A DNA stretch of 64,000 bases, taken from NCBI GenBank assembly GCA_949316495.1, contig OX439004.1:39314561-39378560 (forward strand), read 5' to 3'. The notes beneath the pieces are model-generated. The model was given only the letters and a program-made list of their open reading frames with translations. It was not told the DNA's origin and searched no databases. Each line of letters begins with the position of its first letter. Positions within the stretch are counted from its first letter, which is position 1. A program made the position numbers and the translations under genes. The DNA comes from Amphiduros pacificus (Eukaryota > Annelida > Polychaeta > Phyllodocida > Hesionidae). Shown here piece after piece: positions 57,986 to 64,000 of the stretch.

Positions 57986-60900
57986 CTATGCATCAAGCTG
58001 ATTCCGTTCCAGGTTACTTCGGGCATGGATGAGCACTTCATGGGTCTTTGTCACTGCAATGACAGATGCCTCAAATATGAATACATTTCTTTTTTTCTTC
58101 TCTATTGAGTTAAGCGGGAAGAAACAGTTGCCTGCACTTTTTCACATTAAAAACATAGGCATCAGAGATGCATCAACCCTCAGCCCTGGTAACTCATTGC
58201 ACAACATTCGCTCCACACAATATTTGTGAACAAAACGTCACTGCACCAAGGCAAATTGATGCAGGGGTAAAAAAAACCCATAAAATCTACTTCCTTTGAT
58301 AGCTTAGGTGTGTCAAGTATCATGAAACTGTCATCATTTACTCTAGAATTATTGAGATGGGCAGGTGACCTTGAAAAGCAGGTTAAGGTCACCGTCCATC
58401 AAACTCATGTGAAGACTTCCAAGATGCTTATGTGTGTCAATTTTCATGAAGCTGCCATTATTTGTTCTTAAGTTATTGCAATGACGTGGATTTGACATGA
58501 TTGTCCCTGTGACCTTGAAAAGTAGGTAAAGGTCATGTTCCATCAAGAGAAGTCTGAGGTCTTCACCAGATGCTTATGTGTGTCAAGTCTCATAAAGCTG
58601 CCAACATTCGTTCTCGAGTTATGGCAATGATAGGGATTTCACATAATTGTAACTGTGACCTTGAAAAGTAGGTGAAGGTCATGTTCCATACAAAAATGTC
58701 TGAGGTTTTCATCAGATGCTTATGTGTGTCAAGTTTCATGAAGCTGCCATCATTTGTTCTCGAGTTATCGCGATGACAAGGATGATTTCACATAATTGTC
58801 CCTGTGACCTTGGAAAGTAGGTGAAGGTCATGGTCCACCATGAGAAGTCTGAGGTCTTCACCAGATGCTTGTGTGTGTCAAATCTCATAAAGCTGCCTTC
58901 ATTCGTTCTTGAGTTATTGCGATTCTTGGGATTTCACATATTTGTCCCTGTGACCTTGAAAAATAGGTCAAGGTCGCCGTCCACCGAACTAGTCTGAGGT
59001 TTTCAACAGATGCTTATGCGTGTAAAGTTTCATGAAGCTGCCATCATTTGTTCTTGAGTTATCACGATGACAAGGATGATTTCACATTATTGTCCCTGTG
59101 ACCTTGAAAAGTAGGTGAAGGTCATGTTCCATCAAGAGAAGTCTGAGGTCTTCACTAGATGCTTGTGTGTGTCAAATCTCATAAAGCTGCCATCATTCGT
59201 TCTTGCGATTCTTGGGATTACACATAATTGTCCGTTACCTTGAAAAATAGGTCAAGGTCACCGTCCATCGAACTCGTCCGAGGTTTTCACCAGATGCTTA
59301 TATGTGTCAAGTTTCACGAAGCTGCCATCATTTGTTCTCGTACTATCGCGATGACAAGGATGATTTCAAATAATTGTCCATGTGACCTTGAAAAGTAGGT
59401 GAAGGTTATGTTTTATAGAAACAATTCTGAGGTCTTCACCAGATGCTTATGGGTGTCAAATCTCATAAAGCTGCCATCATTTGTTCTTGAGTTATGCGAT
59501 TCTTGGGATTTCACATAATTGTCCCTGTGACCTTGAAAAATAGGTCAAGGTCACCGTCCATCGAACTCGTCCGAGGTTTTCACCAGATGCTTATATGTGT
59601 CAAGTTTCACGAAGCTGCCATCATTTGTTCTCGAGTTATCGCGATGACAAGATGATTTCACATAATTGTCCCTGTGACCTTGAAAAGTAGGTGAAGGTCA
59701 TGTTTCATAGGAAAAATTCTGAGGGCTTCACCAGATGCTTATGTGTGTCAAATCTCATAAAGCTGCCATCATTCGTTCTTGAGTTATTGTGATTCTTGGG
59801 ATTTCACATAATTGTCCCTGTGACCTTGAAAAATAGGTCAAGGTCACCGTCCATCGAACTCGTCCGAGGTTTTCACCAGATGCATATGTGTGTCAAGTTT
59901 CATGAAGCTGCCATCATTTGTTCTTGAGTTATCGCGATGACAAGGATGTTCGCTACAGACATACATACAGACATACATACATACATACATACATACCCAC
60001 GCCAGGAGTACTGCAATACCCTCAGCCTGATTACATCAGGGGCTGAGGGTAAAAAAATGAAAAATGGCCATTCACATTAAATTAATTGAAAGGGGTGACA
60101 ACTTAAATGATACAACATGTTGAATAATAAATAGACCTTACGTTTCTTTATGATTGCTTCTTCCATGCCCTCTTTGGCTTTATTATTTGCCTGGAAAGAG
60201 AACATATTTTGTTAAAAATAAGTCAAGCAGTGAGAATATTTGACACAGCTTTACATAGTGTGAAATGAGAGTTTTCCTGGTGGCGGAGTAATCATGCTAA
60301 GTGGAGGAAACTGTGGAGGTTTACTCTTCAGGACGAGGAAGTTCTGATGGAAAATACAGTGTATACTGATAGCTTATGAGGATATGTAGCGTGCCCCTAT
60401 GGTAGGACAAATCTCAAAGTCCATGTGAAACTTAACATTGTCAACATATCTGACTTTTTAGGCTTTTAGGCTTTTAGGCTTTTATAGCCAACACTGCACA
60501 CCTATAACAGATGGGTAGATATTGAAATGAAGCCACGGCGGGCACTGACCTGTAACCTCTCTTCTGAGGACCGCAACTGTTGCTTAGCGATGGTGTACTT
60601 GGTCTTAAGGAGAACAAATTCCTGCTGCAGGTGATGAAACTGCAAATCCAATAACACATAAAACTGAGCATTTCCTATTGCTTTTCACTATTTTCATATA
60701 TTTACCTTCATATGGTTCTTACATTTCTTAAGTCACTAACACTGTTCCTGATGATTCTGAACCTTCCTTACCGGTAAATACAATATTACCAACATTACTG
60801 GCAAAAAATATAGATATATATATATTTATATGTCTAGATGTGAGATTGAAGACAAGTGATGATGTTATGCTTCATAGGACATGCATTTTTTCTCAAATTA

Positions 60901-61135
60901 TAAACATTAACCATTCATAAAATATATATGTGAGATGACATTCTACTGGACGGAAGAGGTGCTAAGGTTTGTGTACCTCTTTTAACATTTTAGCATCCAC
61001 AAATCTGCCATGCTGGTCTTTCTTGGGGAGCTGTGAGATCCAGAAGAGCTGTACGAGCCGCTGTTGTTCTTTGAGACAGAAGTGTAGGTTCTGCAGTGTG
61101 TTGGACAGAGATTTCAGGGTGCTGTGCTCCATGCT
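57986..61135 (-). CDS. Unrecognised coiled-coil protein, C-terminal part (four exons; 5' end outside window)
   Basis: Minus-strand exons: 60977-61135 (CACAG| ... GAG|GTACAC), 60550-60639 (TTGCAG| ... CAG|GTCAGT), 60142-60190 (TTTCCAG| ... C|GTAAGG) and 57986-58053 (CATTGCAG|TG ... TAG), all in phase. The readings are MEHSTLKSLSNTLQNLHFCL... with FVDAKMLKE, then FHHLQQEFVLLKTKYTIAKQ QLRSSEERLQ, then ANNKAKEGMEEAIIKK, then LTKTHEVLIHARSNLERNQL DA. The last three exons form one continuous charged helix with heptad-like leucines. No Cys-rich, membrane or catalytic motif is seen. The style resembles centrosomal or scaffold coiled-coil proteins, but I cannot name the family. The 121 visible residues are the C-terminus; earlier exons lie beyond 64 kb or were missed in 61.2-64 kb. 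Confidence 0.75.
58300..60050. mobile_element. Pearl/HINE-like Helentron-derived element with ~148-bp tandem repeats
   Basis: About 11 tandem units of 142-150 bp are followed by a tetranucleotide run (CATA with CAGA, 59953-59997) and then a 3' hairpin CCCTCAGCCTGAT-TAC-ATCAGGGGCTGAGGG (60019-60049). Tandem core, tetranucleotide microsatellite and terminal hairpin are the plan of the bivalve 'pearl' elements, which are regarded as Helentron-associated non-autonomous elements. Two unit types alternate (GTAGGTGAAGGTCATG versus ATAGGTCAAGGTCACC) over most of the array, giving a ~293-bp dimer. The left end was not resolved. The element fills most of the intron 58054-60141 of the coiled-coil gene and stops about 90 bp from the exon. 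Confidence 0.8.
59953..59997 (+). repeat. Tetranucleotide microsatellite (CATA/CAGA)n
   Basis: Part of the pearl/HINE-like element, between its tandem core and its terminal hairpin. Confidence 0.95.
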
Positions 61136-62428
61136 CTGTGACAAGCAAACATGCCAAATGTTGTGATTATATGTGAAAACATCAACTTCCTGTGACAAAA
61201 ATAGTCAGATAAATAGTTAGATTAATAGATGGTTCAAATTTAATTTTGAAAGTAGTGAGAGAAGGAAACATTTGGTGATGACTGTGCAATCCCTTCATGC
61301 CCTTGTGAGGGGATGGAAACATAGTGGTGAAGTCACTTCATATCATTTATCTGCTATGTGGCCAGTCAGGTATGTAATCTCAGCTTAGTATCTGTCAGCC
61401 TAGCATCTGATTTATCTTTATGTTGTATTTCACAAAGGAAAACTTTCTCTATCATAACACAATAGCTCATAAATGTCTGAATCGACAGTGTCATCATTCG
61501 TGCAGATAAATCATGAGAAAAACATGGGTAATAATCAATACTGATATATTTGATATCATGCCCTGGCTTCTGGTATTACATATAATGACACATGTGCAAA
61601 ATGAGAATAAAATATACATGTGTGTTTTGCATAATACATGGTTACATTTCCTGTAAGTATTGAAATCACATCAGCAAAACATCCCATCATGCATAGGAAT
61701 CAATATAATGATGCACCGGTGAAAAAAACTTCAATTTAACAGCAACTTGAGTCATATATATTTTCTTCCATACAAACTCAGTCATCTGTTTATCACTTCC
61801 TTAATCATTTTTTTCATGAATATCAACATCAGTGGATAAATCCATTTATCAACAAATATAGTGGTAAACAACCTGTGAAGAAGATCTTTCTCACATGATA
61901 CATATTCACTAATTGTTTGAGTCACATAAGGCACTTCTATTCTATTTGTAAAGTCAAAAACAAAAAGTAATCTATAACTCTAAATACATAATTTCCCCAA
62001 AATATCAAGAGAAGAATTAGTGACCCACACAATATCAATCTTTGTTACTCTATGCAGATAGGAAATATAACTCCCAATATTCACATAACTCATGTAAAAA
62101 CCTTGCATATTACATGAAGAACATAAACAAAAGGTGCAATTGCCTGACATCAACATTGTGTGTAACACAATACACAGGTTGACATTAGACAAAGGTCATG
62201 GATGAGGTTTGCTTGCTTGCCAGCCTGTCACTTGTCATGAGGCAAGTCCTATACCTGGCAGACAATTACCTCAGGAATATCTAGCTTACTTCCAGTTCTC
62301 TGCACAACCGTGCTTGTAAAATTAAAAATAGAGAATTTCTGTCACGAGTTATTATAGAGTTACTTAAACTAATTATGATTTGATTATAAACATAATGTGT
62401 ACACATATATGCTACTGATAAATCCTGG

Positions 62429-62431
<3 letters not shown>
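61136..62431. other. Intronic or intergenic, no exon seen
   Basis: Probably an intron of the coiled-coil gene, since its upstream exons must lie to the right. No splice-bounded open segment was recognised. Confidence 0.4.

Positions 62432-62495
<64 letters not shown>
62432..62495. repeat. (GT)n microsatellite, 32 repeats
   Basis: Uninterrupted TG/GT dinucleotide run; likely polymorphic. Confidence 0.99.
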
Positions 62496-62497
<2 letters not shown>

Positions 62498-62651
62498 CAG
62501 ATTCACCGATAGACACTACAACATGGTGACACTTGTTTCAGGGCAGTGGAGACATAACAAATATGCAGTACAAATAATGCTGGCAATTATTCTATAGGTA
62601 AAGACAAAATACATGTCTGATGGTGCCAATCAGAAGGCAGAGAGGCATCAA

Positions 62652-62664
62652 CCACCAGAGGGCA
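62652..62664 (+). promoter_or_regulatory. CTCF-like site CCACCAGAGGGCA
   Basis: Matches the bilaterian CTCF core CCASYAGRKGGCR at every position. A single motif match only; occupancy is unknown. Confidence 0.4.
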
Positions 62665-62768
62665 TGACTTTAAGCATAATTATAGCACTTATTTTGTGTG
62701 CTTTGCCGTGAGAAGAGAATTTCCTTCAGTTTTCTTTCTTTCTCCTCAGACAGATGCTGAATCCCACA

Positions 62769-63915
<1,147 letters not shown>

Positions 63916-64000
63916 TTCCCTGTGTTCACTCTTACAAATCTGTTTCACTGTTTCCCTGTCTTCACTCTTACACATCTGTTTTCCTGTCTTCACTCTTACA
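63916..64000 (+). repeat. Minisatellite entering at the right edge, ~28-bp unit
   Basis: TGTTTCCCTGTCTTCACTCT followed by TACACATC recurs about three times, with an 8-bp extra piece in one copy. The array runs off the window. Confidence 0.85.

Noticed and set aside
57856-58041. 61-codon minus-strand frame starting MKCSSMPEVTWNG
   Set aside because: It overlaps the real last exon 57986-58053 in a different frame. The spliced frame (HEVLIHARSNLERNQL) is in phase with the upstream exons and is preferred.

Overview
The window looks like nuclear DNA of a marine invertebrate, most likely a mollusc or another lophotrochozoan. It is AT-rich, its genes are split by GT-AG introns, and it carries tRNA-derived SINEs, MITEs, a Helentron/pearl-like element and many minisatellites. 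The species cannot be fixed from sequence alone. There are no operons, CRISPR arrays, rRNA genes, intact tRNA genes, or retrovirus- or Polinton-like elements that I can see.

Genes, left to right. (1) 1-2347 (+): 3' part of a FAM124-family gene, three visible exons. (2) 11753-14587 (+): complete six-exon gene for an unrecognised protein of 421 residues with a coiled coil and a C-terminal globular region. (3) 29875-32723 (+): three-exon gene for a 36-residue, very acidic microprotein behind a textbook-like promoter (E-box/CLEAR, CArG, E2F/GC box, TATA, initiator) and a triple DR5 nuclear-receptor element. (4) 37087-49465 (-): complete beta-thymosin gene, 43 residues, with a 16-bp first coding exon and a 12-kb first intron. 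(5) 57986-61135 (-): 3' end of an unrecognised coiled-coil gene, with a possible alternative last exon at 50289-50458. A lone exon-like segment lies at 15948-16071 (+). The genes have no evident shared pathway. Both minus-strand genes lie in tandem.

The space between is mostly repeats. Minisatellites: 20 bp (4.42-5.05 kb), 39 bp (8.57-9.02), 50 bp inside gene 2 (13.95-14.23), 45 bp (16.15-17.88), a composite 16-18 bp array (20.0-21.6), 25 bp (21.6-23.57), 46 bp (23.79-24.13), 59 bp (52.79-54.42), and a ~148-bp array in a pearl/HINE-like element (58.3-60.05). Transposons: a TTAA-flanked MITE (14877-15312), a hAT-like MITE with perfect 16-bp inverted ends (20256-20901), a SINE with 11-bp target duplications (21120-21435), and SINE or retroposon fragments near 10.5 and 57.6 kb. 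The MITE and SINE at 20-21 kb both sit inside one minisatellite.

The observations most worth checking are the microprotein gene and its regulatory region, the HINE that fills most of an intron and repeats a nuclear-receptor half-site in nearly every unit, and the 25-bp array that is open in every forward frame for about 2 kb. All exon calls are by eye from splice sites, phase and protein character. No transcript or database evidence was available.
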